Assembly: GCF_913063105.1 (NCBI RefSeq) | Contig: NZ_CAJXYQ010000007.1 | Span: 62,001-126,000, forward strand | Direction of reading: 5' to 3' | From: an uncultured Draconibacterium sp. | GTDB lineage: Bacteria; Bacteroidota; Bacteroidia; Bacteroidales; Prolixibacteraceae | DNA length: 64,000 bases | In this document: positions 16,298 to 24,858 of the stretch, in pieces | Numbering within the stretch: the stretch's first letter is position 1 | Layout of the letters: every line of letters begins with the position of its first letter | Made by a program: the position numbers and the translations under genes | Notes under the pieces: generated by a model | Databases searched by the model: none | Told to the model about the DNA's origin: nothing | The model's input: the letters and a program-made list of their open reading frames with translations, nothing else

Positions 16298-17749
16298 TTA
16301 TAACTCTTTGCGCAAGCGAGCAACCGGTATTCCCATTTGCTCTCTGTATTTTGCCACCGTACGGCGGGCAATATTGTATGATTTTTCTTTCAGAATCTGG
16401 GCCAGCTTTTCGTCGGTTAATGGCCGACGTTTGTTTTCACCCTCAATACATTCCTGAAGGATTTTTTTAATCTCGCGGGTCGATACTTCTTCGCCATCAT
16501 CCTTTTGCAAACCTTCGGAGAAAAAATATTTCAGCGGGTAAATTCCAAAGTGCGTTTGAATATATTTACTGTTTGAAACCCTTGAAATAGTTGAAATATC
16601 AAGGTCTGTTCTTTCAGCAATATCCTTTAATATCATCGGGCGCAATTTGGTTTCATCGCCTTCCTGAAAATATTCTTTTTGAAAACTAATTATTTCAGAC
16701 ATGGTAAGCAGCAAGGTGGTTTGACGCTGGTGAATAGCATCGATAAACCATTTTGCAGAATCCATTTTTTGTTTCACAAAACTAAGTGCCTCCTTATCGT
16801 TCTTTTGCGACTTCTGGTTTTGGCTCATTGTTTTGAGCATATCCGAGTAGGTTTCGTTAATCTTTAACTCGGGCACATTTCGCTGATTGAGCGATAAGCT
16901 CAATTCTCCATCAACCAGCTCCAGAATAAAGTCGGGAACAATGTGCTGATTCGATTTATTTAATGGGTTACTGTAGGAACTACCGGGTTTTGGATTCAGT
17001 TTCAGCACTTCATCTATTCCCTTTTTTAGCTCCTCTTCCGACAGTTCAAGCTTCGACCTGATTTTATCGTAATGTTTCTTGGTAAATTCCGCAAAGTATT
17101 CTTTTACAATGGTTTTCGCCAACTTATATGTTGCTTCTTCTTTACGGTCTAATTGCAGCAACAAGCATTCGCGCAAATCGCGGGCAGCAATTCCCGGTGG
17201 GTCAAATTCCTGAATAACCCGAAGTATTTTTTCCAGTTTCTCTTCTGGCACATCCAGGTTCATATTAAACGCAAGATCGTCGCTAATGGCCATCAAATCA
17301 CGGCGCAGGTAACCATCGTCATCAATATTGCCGATAATATATTCGGCAAGTTGCTGCTCCTCCTCATTCAGGTCGGTCAGCCCCAGTTGTTCATTTAAAA
17401 ACTCGTGAAAGCTAATGCCAACCGAAAACGGAACATCGATGTATTTATCGTCTTTTGAGTAATTATTTACATTGAGTTTATAGGTAGGAATTTCATCGTC
17501 TTCGTAATAATCGTCCATCGAAAACTCTTCATTATCGATGTCGGTATTATTATCCGAATCGTCGTTTCCCTGCTCATCGGCTGCTCCCGGATTATCAGAC
17601 TCGAGCTCTAACACCGGATTTTCTTCCAGTTCTTTTTTTATCCGTTGCTCGAGTTGCATAGTTGGGATTTCCAAAAGCTTTATCACCTGTATTTGTTGAG
17701 GCGACAGCTTTTGGAGCAGCTTCTGTTGTAATGTTAATTTTTGCTCCAT
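16298..17749 (-). CDS. rpoN: RNA polymerase sigma-54 factor RpoN
   Basis: Sigma-54 directs RNA polymerase to -24/-12 promoters that need an AAA+ activator. The 483-residue product has the Q/L-rich region I (LTLQQKLLQKLSPQQIQVIKL), an acidic region II (about 45-95), the core-binding and HTH regions, and the diagnostic RpoN box ARRTVAKYRE near the C-terminus. Length is typical. It lies 64 bp downstream of asnS on the same strand and is followed with almost no gap by the PAP2-like gene. No sigma-54 activator gene is present in the window. Confidence 0.97.
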   Translation of the reverse strand: MEQKLTLQQKLLQKLSPQQIQVIKLLEIPTMQLEQRIKKELEENPVLELESDNPGAADEQGNDDSDNNTDIDNEEFSMDDYYEDDEIPTYKLNVNNYSKDDKYIDVPFSVGISFHEFLNEQLGLTDLNEEEQQLAEYIIGNIDDDGYLRRDLMAISDDLAFNMNLDVPEEKLEKILRVIQEFDPPGIAARDLRECLLLQLDRKEEATYKLAKTIVKEYFAEFTKKHYDKIRSKLELSEEELKKGIDEVLKLNPKPGSSYSNPLNKSNQHIVPDFILELVDGELSLSLNQRNVPELKINETYSDMLKTMSQNQKSQKNDKEALSFVKQKMDSAKWFIDAIHQRQTTLLLTMSEIISFQKEYFQEGDETKLRPMILKDIAERTDLDISTISRVSNSKYIQTHFGIYPLKYFFSEGLQKDDGEEVSTREIKKILQECIEGENKRRPLTDEKLAQILKEKSYNIARRTVAKYREQMGIPVARLRKEL

Positions 17750-17813
17750 AATCCCAATTGATAACCCCGTAAAAATAACATTTTTTTCGGAGTAAGTTTT
17801 CTAAATTACACCA

Positions 17814-19250
17814 TCAAAATTCAGCATTTTTTGGTGTCCGCGGAAAGGCAATTACATCTCTGATGTTACCCATTCCGGTTACAAATAGGATAAAACGTTC
17901 GAAACCAAGGCCAAATCCACTATGCTCAACCGATCCGTAGCGGCGTGTATCCAGGTACCACCACATTTCTTCTGCCGGAATATCCATTTCCTGCATGCGG
18001 GTTGTCAGTTTTTCCAGGTCTTCTTCGCGTTGCGATCCGCCAATAATCTCGCCAATTCCGGGGAATAAAACATCCATGGCACCTACGGTTTTCCCGTCAG
18101 GGTTTTGTTTCATGTAAAATGCTTTAATGTCTTTTGGGTAATCGGTTAGAATTACCGGACACTTAAAATGCTTTTCAACCAGGAAGCGCTCGTGTTCGCT
18201 TTGTAAATCAACGCCCCAATCAACCGGGAACTGGAATTTTTTCTTTTTATATGGTTTTGAGTTCTTCAGAATATCAATCGCCTCGGTGTAGGTTATACGC
18301 ACAAAGTCGTTATTCAAAACAAATTCCAGCTTCTCAATTAAATCCATTGAGCGCTGATCCTGTGGTTTATTTTTTTCTTCCTGTTGAATTCGTTGTGCCA
18401 GAAACTGCAGGTCGTCCATGCAATTTTCAAGCGCATATTTTATACAATATTTCAGGAATTCCTCGGCCAAATCCATATTGTCTTTCAAATCGTAGAAAGC
18501 CATTTCCGGTTCAATCATCCAAAACTCTGCGAGGTGCCTTGTTGTGTTCGAGTTTTCAGCCCGAAATGTAGGGCCAAAGGTATAAATCTCTCCCAGTGCC
18601 AGTGCTCCCAGCTCACCTTCGAGCTGTCCCGACACGGTAAGGTTGGTTGCCCTTCCAAAAAAGTCTTCGGCGTAATTAATCTCGCCCTCATCAGTTAGCG
18701 GCGGATTTTTAGGATCAAGGGTTGACACACGAAACATTTGTCCGGCCCCTTCAGCATCGCTGGCAGTTACAATTGGTGTATGCAGGTAGTTAAATCCTTT
18801 TTCGTTAAAGTATTTATGAATGGCAAAAGCCATGGCATGCCTGATGCGGAAAACTGCGCTAAAAGTGTTGGTACGGAAGCGCAGGTGCGCGTTTTCGCGC
18901 AAAAACTCAAGCGAATGTTTTTTGGGCTGAATCGGATATTTTTCCGGGTCGGCTTTACCCAGCAAATCAATTGATTTGGCATTTAGCTCTACGTTTTGTC
19001 CACTACCGGCCGATTCTACCAGTTCTCCCGCAACAGCAATGGCTGCTCCGGTTGTAATATCGCGTATCAATGCTTCTTCAAAACTTTCCACATCTACAAC
19101 CACCTGAAGATTATGAATGGTTGACCCGTCGTTAAGGGCAATAAAGTTTACATTTTTGCTTCCTCGTTTTGTACGTACCCAACCCTTGGCAACCACTTCG
19201 CTGCCTGTTTCTCCATGTTTCAGTATGTCTTTAATTTTCAAACGTGCCAT
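17814..19250 (-). CDS. asnS: Asparaginyl-tRNA synthetase
   Basis: This cytosolic class IIb aminoacyl-tRNA synthetase charges tRNA-Asn with asparagine. The 478-residue product has an N-terminal OB-fold anticodon-binding domain (about 1-105, with [19 protein letters not shown]). The catalytic core follows, with motif 2 [21 protein letters not shown] and motif 3 [15 protein letters not shown] near the C-terminus. [14 protein letters not shown] is the typical AsnRS amino-acid-binding region. Length fits. A TAnnTTTG element (TAAATTTG on the minus strand, 19340-19333) lies about 85 bp upstream without a convincing -33 partner. It is a housekeeping gene upstream of rpoN. Confidence 0.97.
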   Translation of the reverse strand: MARLKIKDILKHGETGSEVVAKGWVRTKRGSKNVNFIALNDGSTIHNLQVVVDVESFEEALIRDITTGAAIAVAGELVESAGSGQNVELNAKSIDLLGKADPEKYPIQPKKHSLEFLRENAHLRFRTNTFSAVFRIRHAMAFAIHKYFNEKGFNYLHTPIVTASDAEGAGQMFRVSTLDPKNPPLTDEGEINYAEDFFGRATNLTVSGQLEGELGALALGEIYTFGPTFRAENSNTTRHLAEFWMIEPEMAFYDLKDNMDLAEEFLKYCIKYALENCMDDLQFLAQRIQQEEKNKPQDQRSMDLIEKLEFVLNNDFVRITYTEAIDILKNSKPYKKKKFQFPVDWGVDLQSEHERFLVEKHFKCPVILTDYPKDIKAFYMKQNPDGKTVGAMDVLFPGIGEIIGGSQREEDLEKLTTRMQEMDIPAEEMWWYLDTRRYGSVEHSGFGLGFERFILFVTGMGNIRDVIAFPRTPKNAEF

Positions 19251-19449
19251 GATGTTTCTTTTTTATCTGCCTTTTAATGTCTGATTCTGACCTGTCTGCG
19301 GTCATTTTATACTTCTCGATTTTTCGAGCTTACAAATTTATATTTTATTGGGAATAATAGGACGAGAAGAAACATTTTCGTTAGTTTTTTAATACTTACA
19401 TGAAAAACACCCCCTTTTGTCGCGGGCACTTTTAACAAAAAGCTTATAA

Positions 19450-19481
19450 AAAATTAAAGGCTGTCGGTACCGACAGCCTTT
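19450..19481 (-). terminator. Terminator of the sigma-factor operon
   Basis: A perfect 26-bp palindrome (19456-19481, centre GGTACC) is followed on the minus strand by a T-rich run (19455-19450). It lies 29 bp past the stop codon of the DUF2202 gene, the last gene of the six-gene operon. The stem belongs to the GGCTG/CAGCC type found at several other gene ends in the window. Confidence 0.85.
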
Positions 19482-19509
19482 AAGTGCTAAAAAATATATT
19501 TTGCAATAA

Positions 19510-20352
19510 CTATTTGTTCCCGTTTGAATTGCCTTGTGCACTTCCCTGATTGCCATTGGCTTCATCAGCTCCAGTGCTATCGCAATCCTCATTCGGGGTG
19601 TTACCATCATTCCCATTTTCTGCTGCATTGCCCTGGTTGTTGCCTTTATTTCCGTTGTCATTCTCATTTGCCGAAGTGCCCTTACTGTTTTCATTTTCGG
19701 CGGCAAGAATTTCTGCCAGTTCAGCTGCGGTAATGTATTGCGCTTCGTAAGTGGCATTTTGGGTAGCCAATGCTCCAACAAATGCACGCATATGGTTTTC
19801 CGACCCTTTTAGCAGGTTTTGATAAACCCCTGTTATATCGGCGCTTGAAGTTTCTTTTAACAGTTCCTGTAGGTCGAATATATCCAGATCTTCAATGGTT
19901 GCACCAACTGTAAGTGCCTCAACCAAACCTACCGAGCCCGCTTCAATAAGCGCTGCATACAAAGCAGCGAATTCCTCATTCGAAAATTCGCCGGCAACCT
20001 CCAGTGCTGGATCTTCAATACCATATCCATTTAGAAGATTTAAAACCGCGTTGGTATGGGCAGCTTCACTTTTTGCAATATTTTCGAATATAGCCTGGCC
20101 GTATAATTCATAAAATTTAAGGTAAACATCGTGCGCCAGTTTTTCTTCTTCGCGCATTAAAACCAGGCCGGATATGTCGGCTTCTGTTAGTTCATCTTCA
20201 AATGTACATGAATCGCCTGGTGTGCTATTCATTTCCAAACTTTTATCGGCCAATGCCATCGATTCTTCAATTTGTTCCGATTCGGAACAAGCTGTGAACA
20301 AGAAGCTTGCTGCCGCAACTGCTAAAATTGTTATAAAATTTACTTTTTTCAT
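19510..20352 (-). CDS. DUF2202 ferritin-like lipoprotein with Asn/Gly-rich tail
   Basis: The 280-residue product begins with a lipoprotein signal (LFTACSES, Cys22). Residues about 50-205 form a DUF2202 domain: EADISGLVLMREEEKLAHDVYL, FENIAKSEAAHTNAVLNLL and a later KGSENHMRAFV. The regularly placed Glu and His residues resemble a ferritin-like four-helix bundle with a possible di-metal site. The last 70 residues are low-complexity Asn, Gly, Glu and Asp. No reaction is established for the family. It is the last gene of the ECF-sigma operon (47 bp after the second Spy-like gene) and probably part of its envelope- or metal-stress output. Confidence 0.8.
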   Translation of the reverse strand: MKKVNFITILAVAAASFLFTACSESEQIEESMALADKSLEMNSTPGDSCTFEDELTEADISGLVLMREEEKLAHDVYLKFYELYGQAIFENIAKSEAAHTNAVLNLLNGYGIEDPALEVAGEFSNEEFAALYAALIEAGSVGLVEALTVGATIEDLDIFDLQELLKETSSADITGVYQNLLKGSENHMRAFVGALATQNATYEAQYITAAELAEILAAENENSKGTSANENDNGNKGNNQGNAAENGNDGNTPNEDCDSTGADEANGNQGSAQGNSNGNK

Positions 20353-20399
20353 GATCTGATTATTTAATTGTTTTGTGACTTCCTGATGTTGTTTTGTTC

Positions 20400-20987
20400 T
20401 TAATTAAATCCCTTTTCTTCAATAACTTCAAATTCCGCTTCATTTATGGTGTCGGTGTTGCTGTGCTGGCAGTCGGTTGAGTGGTTATGCTTATTCCCCC
20501 GGCCCGTATGTCCCTGGCAATTGCCAGTGTGGTTGTGGTTTGCGCGCGCAAGAGTTCCATGTCCGTTTCCATTCCCGGAGTTATTTCCTTGCCCTCTTCC
20601 CACGTTCTGATTTCGTCCGTAGCCGACATTGGCATGCAGCCGGCTGTATTGCTCCTGTTGTTTATCTGTTAACAAATTCTGAACGGCTTTGCGATGCGCC
20701 TCAACGGTTTTCAGCATTTCGGTTCTGATTTCGCTTTTTTCAACAGCATTGTTTGTTGAACGGCGTTTTGTACGCAGTGCTTCCATCGTTTCGTGGTGCG
20801 CTGCTTCCATTTTATCAATTTGTTGGTGCTGCTCTTCGGTAAGGCCCGAAATGCTGCTTAAACAATCGCTTTTGGGGTTTTGGTTAAAACCATTTCCGTT
20901 TCTGTTTCCTTGTGCAAAAGCTGTTGTGCTTGCTAACACCAGGGCAAAGATCACCCAGGCAATGTTTTTTAACTTGCTAGTTTTCAT
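20400..20987 (-). CDS. Spy/CpxP-like periplasmic protein with His-rich C-terminal tail
   Basis: This is a 195-residue exported protein with a signal peptide cleaved near AFAQG. The middle section (about 45-120) is helical and carries the SGLTEEQHQQIDKM and LLTDKQQEQYSRL segments that fit the LTxxQ motif of the Spy/CpxP/ZraP group, chaperone-like or metal-sensing periplasmic proteins. Residues about 120-180 are Gly/Asn-rich with many His and two Cys (for example NHNHTGNCQGHTG and NKHNHSTDCQH), which could bind metal ions. It sits between the membrane-anchored Spy-like gene (94 bp) and the DUF2202 gene (47 bp). Metal binding is inferred from composition only. Confidence 0.75.
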   Translation of the reverse strand: MKTSKLKNIAWVIFALVLASTTAFAQGNRNGNGFNQNPKSDCLSSISGLTEEQHQQIDKMEAAHHETMEALRTKRRSTNNAVEKSEIRTEMLKTVEAHRKAVQNLLTDKQQEQYSRLHANVGYGRNQNVGRGQGNNSGNGNGHGTLARANHNHTGNCQGHTGRGNKHNHSTDCQHSNTDTINEAEFEVIEEKGFN

Positions 20988-21081
20988 CTGTTTAAAATTT
21001 TAAGATTTAAAAATGAAACGTATGATGAATTTTATTGGCCATTTTATTTCATCCCGCTTCCGATAATGATTTTACGTTTGT

Positions 21082-21615
21082 TTATTCGTTAATCGGCCTG
21101 CTGCGGTGGCGCCCACCACGTTGAGGCAATGAAACATCTTCTTTTGATTTTGTCATCGACAGGAAAACATCATTCAATTTTTCCTGTTGTTCTTCAGTGC
21201 AAACCTCTTTCATATCGAGGTAATAAGCAATAGTTAAATCCTTAAGCTCGGCGTGCAAGGCTCCAATTTCGGTTGAAATAGCTTTTAGTGCCGTGCTGTC
21301 CGGATAATTTTCTCCCATTTCTTCAACCATTGTAACCCGCAGCTCGGTCATTCGGTCGGAAATTTCCCGTGCATTTCGGTTGTAGGCGCGGTTTAAATTC
21401 CGAAATTCATCCATTTGATCGGCTTGCAGGTTCAGCTGCTCGCGGAAAAAACGTGTCCGTTGTTCCGAGGGCATCTCTACCTTTTGTCTGGCGGCTTCAG
21501 CTGCCTTTTTATCCTGCTGTTTGTGGTACCAAAACGAAATACCCATCGACAAGTTGGTGCCCACCAGAATTACAATAACCCAAATTAGTATGCGATATGT
21601 ATTTTTTGTTGCCAT
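21082..21615 (-). CDS. Membrane-anchored Spy/CnrX-like periplasmic sensor-type protein
   Basis: This 177-residue protein has one N-terminal membrane helix (about 9-30) followed by a helical periplasmic domain with REQLNLQADQMDEFRNL and VCTEEQQEKLNDVF. These are two LTxxQ-like segments as in CpxP, Spy, ZraP and the CnrX metal sensor. It begins 3 bp after the anti-sigma gene, so the order sigma, anti-sigma, sensor-like protein mirrors the cnrYXH type of module. Unlike CnrX, few histidines are available, so the signal may not be a metal. It is probably a co-regulator or envelope-stress chaperone of this sigma system. Confidence 0.75.
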   Translation of the reverse strand: MATKNTYRILIWVIVILVGTNLSMGISFWYHKQQDKKAAEAARQKVEMPSEQRTRFFREQLNLQADQMDEFRNLNRAYNRNAREISDRMTELRVTMVEEMGENYPDSTALKAISTEIGALHAELKDLTIAYYLDMKEVCTEEQQEKLNDVFLSMTKSKEDVSLPQRGGRHRSRPINE

Positions 21616-21618
21616 GTA

Positions 21619-22047
21619 TTATTCCATTAAAAAAGTTTCAATAGGCTCGGCGTCCAATTCGTTCCAATAGGGTATCAACTCCTGTGCTTCAGCGTTATTA
21701 CCGGCATTTATAGTTGGAGTTTGCCCCAGTTTAAAACCTCCGTAAACTCCCAATAGCAGAATAACTGAAAATGCTACCGGCTGTAAAATCCGCACCAAAA
21801 CGGGCCGTGCTGCCACTTGTTTGCCGGCTGTGTTTTCGAGCCTTGCCTTTACCCGTGTAAAAAAGAAAGGATTTTCGTCTTCTACCTTATCGGCTTCGAT
21901 AATACTGAGTGTTTTTTTCATTTCTTCGGCAAAGTGCGCACAAGGTGCACATTGTTTCAAGTGCTGCCGTACCTGCTCCATTTCTGAAACCGGGAGCTCC
22001 TGCTCTACGAAGAAAATTAATTTTTTATGTGCCAACTTACAGTTCAT
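21619..22047 (-). CDS. Zinc-finger anti-sigma factor, single-pass membrane protein
   Basis: This 142-residue protein would hold the ECF sigma factor encoded just upstream. The N-terminal cytoplasmic part has the zinc-finger anti-sigma (ZAS) pattern His29-x3-Cys33-x2-Cys36 (RQHLKQCAPC) with an N-terminal Cys/His (MNCKLAH). One membrane helix follows at about 84-106 (LVRILQPVAFSVILLLGVY), then a short periplasmic tail. It starts 49 bp after the sigma gene and ends 3 bp before the Spy-like gene, so the three are cotranscribed. Signal transmission through the Spy-like proteins is an inference. Confidence 0.88.
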   Translation of the reverse strand: MNCKLAHKKLIFFVEQELPVSEMEQVRQHLKQCAPCAHFAEEMKKTLSIIEADKVEDENPFFFTRVKARLENTAGKQVAARPVLVRILQPVAFSVILLLGVYGGFKLGQTPTINAGNNAEAQELIPYWNELDAEPIETFLME

Positions 22048-22096
22048 CTTTTCAGTATTTGTTTATATGACACGCTCATTTTTAAAAACTTGCGTT

Positions 22097-22678
22097 TTAT
22101 ATGCACTTTTTCTTGTAACACTTATACAATTTTTTTTGCAGTCCCTTTTTGGCCCTGAACAGCAGCGATTCGACCGACGAAACCGATAAATCCATTACTT
22201 CTGCAATCTCCTGGTACGACAGTTCTTCGTACTTGCTTAAAGTAAAAGCTACTTTTTGCTTTTCTGGCAAACTATTTATGGCCTCTCTCAGCATTACAGC
22301 TCTTTGTTTGTTTTCGAGGTCGTATTCGGGCTCATCGGCAGCGGCCCCCGGCACTTTAAGCAATTCGTTGTTTTTAGCGGCTACTTCGTCTTCAAACGAA
22401 CGAAACCACTTGTGTTTTTTATTATCACGAATGTGGTTTAACGAACGGTTTACCGCAATTCGGTACAACCAGGTTGAAAGTTTGGCATCGGCCCTGAAAT
22501 TTTTAACATTACGATACACCTCAACAAACACATCCTGGGCAATATCCTCGGCATCTTCGCGATTGTGCAACAACCCATAACAGGTGTTTACCACCAGTTT
22601 CTGATGCGTATCAACCAACTTTTTAAAAGCCAGTTCGCTGCCTTGTTTCAGTTGTTCTATAATTTCGGTGTCTGACAT
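22097..22678 (-). CDS. ECF RNA polymerase sigma factor (RpoE-like)
   Basis: This is a 193-residue extracytoplasmic-function sigma factor. Region 2 (about 20-95) contains REDAEDIAQDVFVEVYRN and FRADAKLSTWLYRIAVNRSLN for core and -10 recognition. Region 4 (about 128-185) contains LPEKQKVAFTLSKYEELSYQEIAEVM and SVSSVESLLFRAKKGLQK for -35 recognition. It is followed by a zinc-finger anti-sigma gene and preceded, 39 bp upstream, by the DUF4405 gene, so it probably controls its own six-gene operon. The promoter it would recognise was not identified. Confidence 0.93.
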   Translation of the reverse strand: MSDTEIIEQLKQGSELAFKKLVDTHQKLVVNTCYGLLHNREDAEDIAQDVFVEVYRNVKNFRADAKLSTWLYRIAVNRSLNHIRDNKKHKWFRSFEDEVAAKNNELLKVPGAAADEPEYDLENKQRAVMLREAINSLPEKQKVAFTLSKYEELSYQEIAEVMDLSVSSVESLLFRAKKGLQKKLYKCYKKKCI

Positions 22679-22717
22679 TCAGGATATTAAAATACCAATT
22701 TCAGAAAAAATACGGCA

Positions 22718-23533
22718 CTATTCCGACAGGATTTTGTAAACATCGCGCGGTGGAAGATTATTGTTTTCGCCAATGGTGCGCAAGGTTTCGTTGGCTTGTG
22801 CATTAATATTGTTGGCTTTCAGAATTTGCAGCAATTCGTCGCTTGTTTTATTCAGCTCTTTTGCAAAATCGTCAATGGTTTTTCGACCAACCCCCATGCC
22901 TTGTCCCTGGTTGGCTGGCTTTTTGGCCAATATTTCGTAAATGTCCATTGGCGTAGTGCGATTGGTCTCGGCTATTTGCTGCAAGCTTTGGCTGTGGGTA
23001 TTGCTGAAGTGTATGTTATGGCTTTCAAGTTTTTGTGTGAGCACGCTAACTTCACCAATTTCGAGCTGTGCGGCCAGTTCGTCGAGGCTTAACAATTCGG
23101 CATGCGCCACAGGTGCCCGTTCTTCTGTTTTCTCCCACGAGTTGGTGGCATTTTCACCCAGCACCATAATGGTTTTAAACGGCGGTACAGAAAACACGGT
23201 TCCGAAGAAAAACACCAGTACCATGAGCACCGAAAGTGCCAGCTCTTTTTTCTTATTAAATCCTTTGCCCGATTTTGATTTAATGTAGGATACAAAGGCT
23301 TTCCAGTTTACCGAGAACAGGTGAAAAATTGAAAGCACAATAAAACCCAGCGAGAATATTGTATGAATGGCCTGCCAGCCTTCTTTCGAGAACCCCGCCA
23401 GCTCCCAGTTTACCCAATGAGCGTAGCGCCCCGGAGGTGCCACATATAAAATTACACCCGATACCAGAATAAGCAGCATAGCCCAGGTTAATCCAAAACT
23501 TATAAATGCGCGCCAGCTAAATTTCGATTTCAT
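22718..23533 (-). CDS. DUF4405 membrane protein with duplicated C-terminal soluble domain
   Basis: This 271-residue protein has three membrane helices (about 10-31, 55-75 and 98-117). His57 and His71 in or near the second helix, plus PPGRYAHWVNWELAG, fit the DUF4405 group, which resembles small cytochrome-b-like membrane proteins; heme binding is possible but unproven. Residues 150-202 and 220-269 are two copies of a roughly 50-residue helical unit, each ending in a similar phrase (PMDIYEIL and PRDVYKIL), joined by a Gly-rich linker. It is first in the six-gene sigma operon. The duplicated tail is described under findings. Confidence 0.7.
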   Translation of the reverse strand: MKSKFSWRAFISFGLTWAMLLILVSGVILYVAPPGRYAHWVNWELAGFSKEGWQAIHTIFSLGFIVLSIFHLFSVNWKAFVSYIKSKSGKGFNKKKELALSVLMVLVFFFGTVFSVPPFKTIMVLGENATNSWEKTEERAPVAHAELLSLDELAAQLEIGEVSVLTQKLESHNIHFSNTHSQSLQQIAETNRTTPMDIYEILAKKPANQGQGMGVGRKTIDDFAKELNKTSDELLQILKANNINAQANETLRTIGENNNLPPRDVYKILSE

Positions 23534-23940
23534 ATCTACTAAAATTTTGTTGTTTAGGGTTGGACACCACTACATTTAAAAACTTGCGCGGGGTCCTGAA
23601 AATTGAAAAAATCAACCGGAATCACTAATCATTATATTTAATCCTCCCGGATGCTGCTCAATGGAACCATCCCCGGGACTATTCTTTATGACGAATGCCT
23701 TTTTCTATTACGACTGGAGTCAAATGATGGAACAGATAACTTCAGGCTCACGAGGCATTGCGTGGGATACAGTGCTTCGAAATATTCAGGATTTGATAAG
23801 CAAAATTATTTTGCAAAAAGAAGCCAGTGGAGGAAGATGTAAAAATTAGGTATTAAAATCCTAAAAACAATAGATGAAAATACCTGTTATGCTGTTCATA
23901 CCACACCAGCTTTTGCATAAGGAAACATAAAAGAAAAAAG
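23534..23940. other. 407-bp gap without a convincing gene
   Basis: This space separates the divergent DUF4405 and DUF1801 genes and should hold the promoters of both. Two overlapping short plus-strand frames (23651-23842 and 23661-23849, about 62 codons each) exist, but neither shows a recognisable domain, signal peptide or clear start context. The second could be a gene remnant. No hairpin, repeat or tRNA-like structure was found. Confidence 0.5.
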
Positions 23941-24321
23941 ATGAACGACTCCAAGAAATATAAAACGGTAGATGAATATCTTGACCGTCAGTGCGAAAAA
24001 ACGAAGGAAAGGTTGATTGAACTTAGAGATTGCATTTACCGGGCAGCACCAAACGCAATTGAAATGATTAATTATAACATCCCTGCTTATGCCTTAACCG
24101 AAGGGGGCAAACGCGATCAACAGATTATGATAGCCGGGTATAAAAAGCATATTGGTTTCTATCCACACCCGACAGTTATGGAGAAATTTGACCAGGAACT
24201 TTCGGGCTACAAGAAAGGTAAAGGTTCGGTACAATTCGCAGTTGACAAACCTCTTCCCAAACATTTGATTATAAAAATGGTTAAACATAGATTAGCACTC
24301 ATAAAAAAAGGAAAAGTTTAA
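23941..24321 (+). CDS. DUF1801 family protein (YdhG-like)
   Basis: This is a 126-residue cytosolic protein of the DUF1801/YdhG family. The order is typical: VDEYLDRQCEKTKERLIELRDCIYRAAPNAIEMINYNIPAY, then a core strand region YKKHIGFYPHPTVMEKF, and a C-terminal FAVDKPLPKHLIIKMVKHRL. Members related to frataxin-like fold proteins in Firmicutes have been linked to iron handling, but the function of this group is not settled. It is followed 32 bp later by a second DUF1801-like gene on the same strand. It stands apart from its neighbours, with no clear pathway link. Confidence 0.8.
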   Translation: MNDSKKYKTVDEYLDRQCEKTKERLIELRDCIYRAAPNAIEMINYNIPAYALTEGGKRDQQIMIAGYKKHIGFYPHPTVMEKFDQELSGYKKGKGSVQFAVDKPLPKHLIIKMVKHRLALIKKGKV

Positions 24322-24353
24322 ATTGCCTGTTGCTGCAATAATGAAACCAGACT

Positions 24354-24758
24354 ATGGAAAAACACCGTAAACCACTTTCAACAAAAAAGCCTCCAGTTGC
24401 TTCGAACAACCATACCATTATTGAATATTGGATGGCAAACGGAATTATGCCGGGGATTCAACCGGTTATAAAATCAATAGATAAGCTGATTACTGATTCA
24501 ATTCCGAATCTTCAATACGCCATTAAGTGGAGCAAAGCCTATTACGGCTCAGAAAAACTTGGTTGGTTTATTGAACTTGCAGCCTATCATGTGTCAGCCA
24601 ATATTGTGTTTCTGAGTGGTGCAAGCTTTAATCCGAAACCTCCTCTTGGAAATGACGAGCAGTCGAGATATATTAAAGTGAATACAATTGAAGAGCTAAA
24701 TAACGAAGAGATTCTGGATTACATTGAACAGGCAGGGCGTACAAATGGTTGGAAATAA
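24354..24758 (+). CDS. DUF1801-like protein
   Basis: This 134-residue cytosolic protein probably belongs to the wider DUF1801 group. It has a polar N-terminal extension, then PVIKSIDKLITDSIPNLQYAIKWSKAYY, which corresponds to the AAPNAIEMINYNIPAY region of the upstream gene product. A strand-rich core ELAAYHVSANIVFLSGASF and an acidic C-terminal helix follow. The gene lies 32 bp after the first DUF1801 gene, so the two are likely one unit. No function can be given. Confidence 0.7.
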   Translation: MEKHRKPLSTKKPPVASNNHTIIEYWMANGIMPGIQPVIKSIDKLITDSIPNLQYAIKWSKAYYGSEKLGWFIELAAYHVSANIVFLSGASFNPKPPLGNDEQSRYIKVNTIEELNNEEILDYIEQAGRTNGWK

Positions 24759-24858
24759 CGAAAACAAACCACCAACTGTTTTTAAAAATAAAACCTTTAC
24801 CAATCGTCTTCAGAGTGCTGGTCTCACTCAAAGTAAGAATCGCTCTATTTAATACCGG

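Noticed and set aside
19251..19340. Small hairpins in the leader of asnS considered as a T-box or other riboswitch
   Set aside because: The stems are only 4-5 bp, no T-box sequence is present and such elements are not expected in this phylum.
19389..19787. Alternative frames in both directions across the Asn/Gly-rich tail of the DUF2202 gene
   Set aside because: Low-complexity codons leave all frames open; only the frame that gives the DUF2202 domain and lipobox is credible.
21082..21615. Calling the anchored Spy-like protein a true CnrX metal sensor
   Set aside because: The histidine ligands of CnrX are not apparent, so only a Spy/CnrX-like architecture is claimed.
23661..23849. 62-codon plus-strand frame before the DUF1801 genes
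   Set aside because: No domain, no promoter and no signal; mentioned only as a possible remnant.
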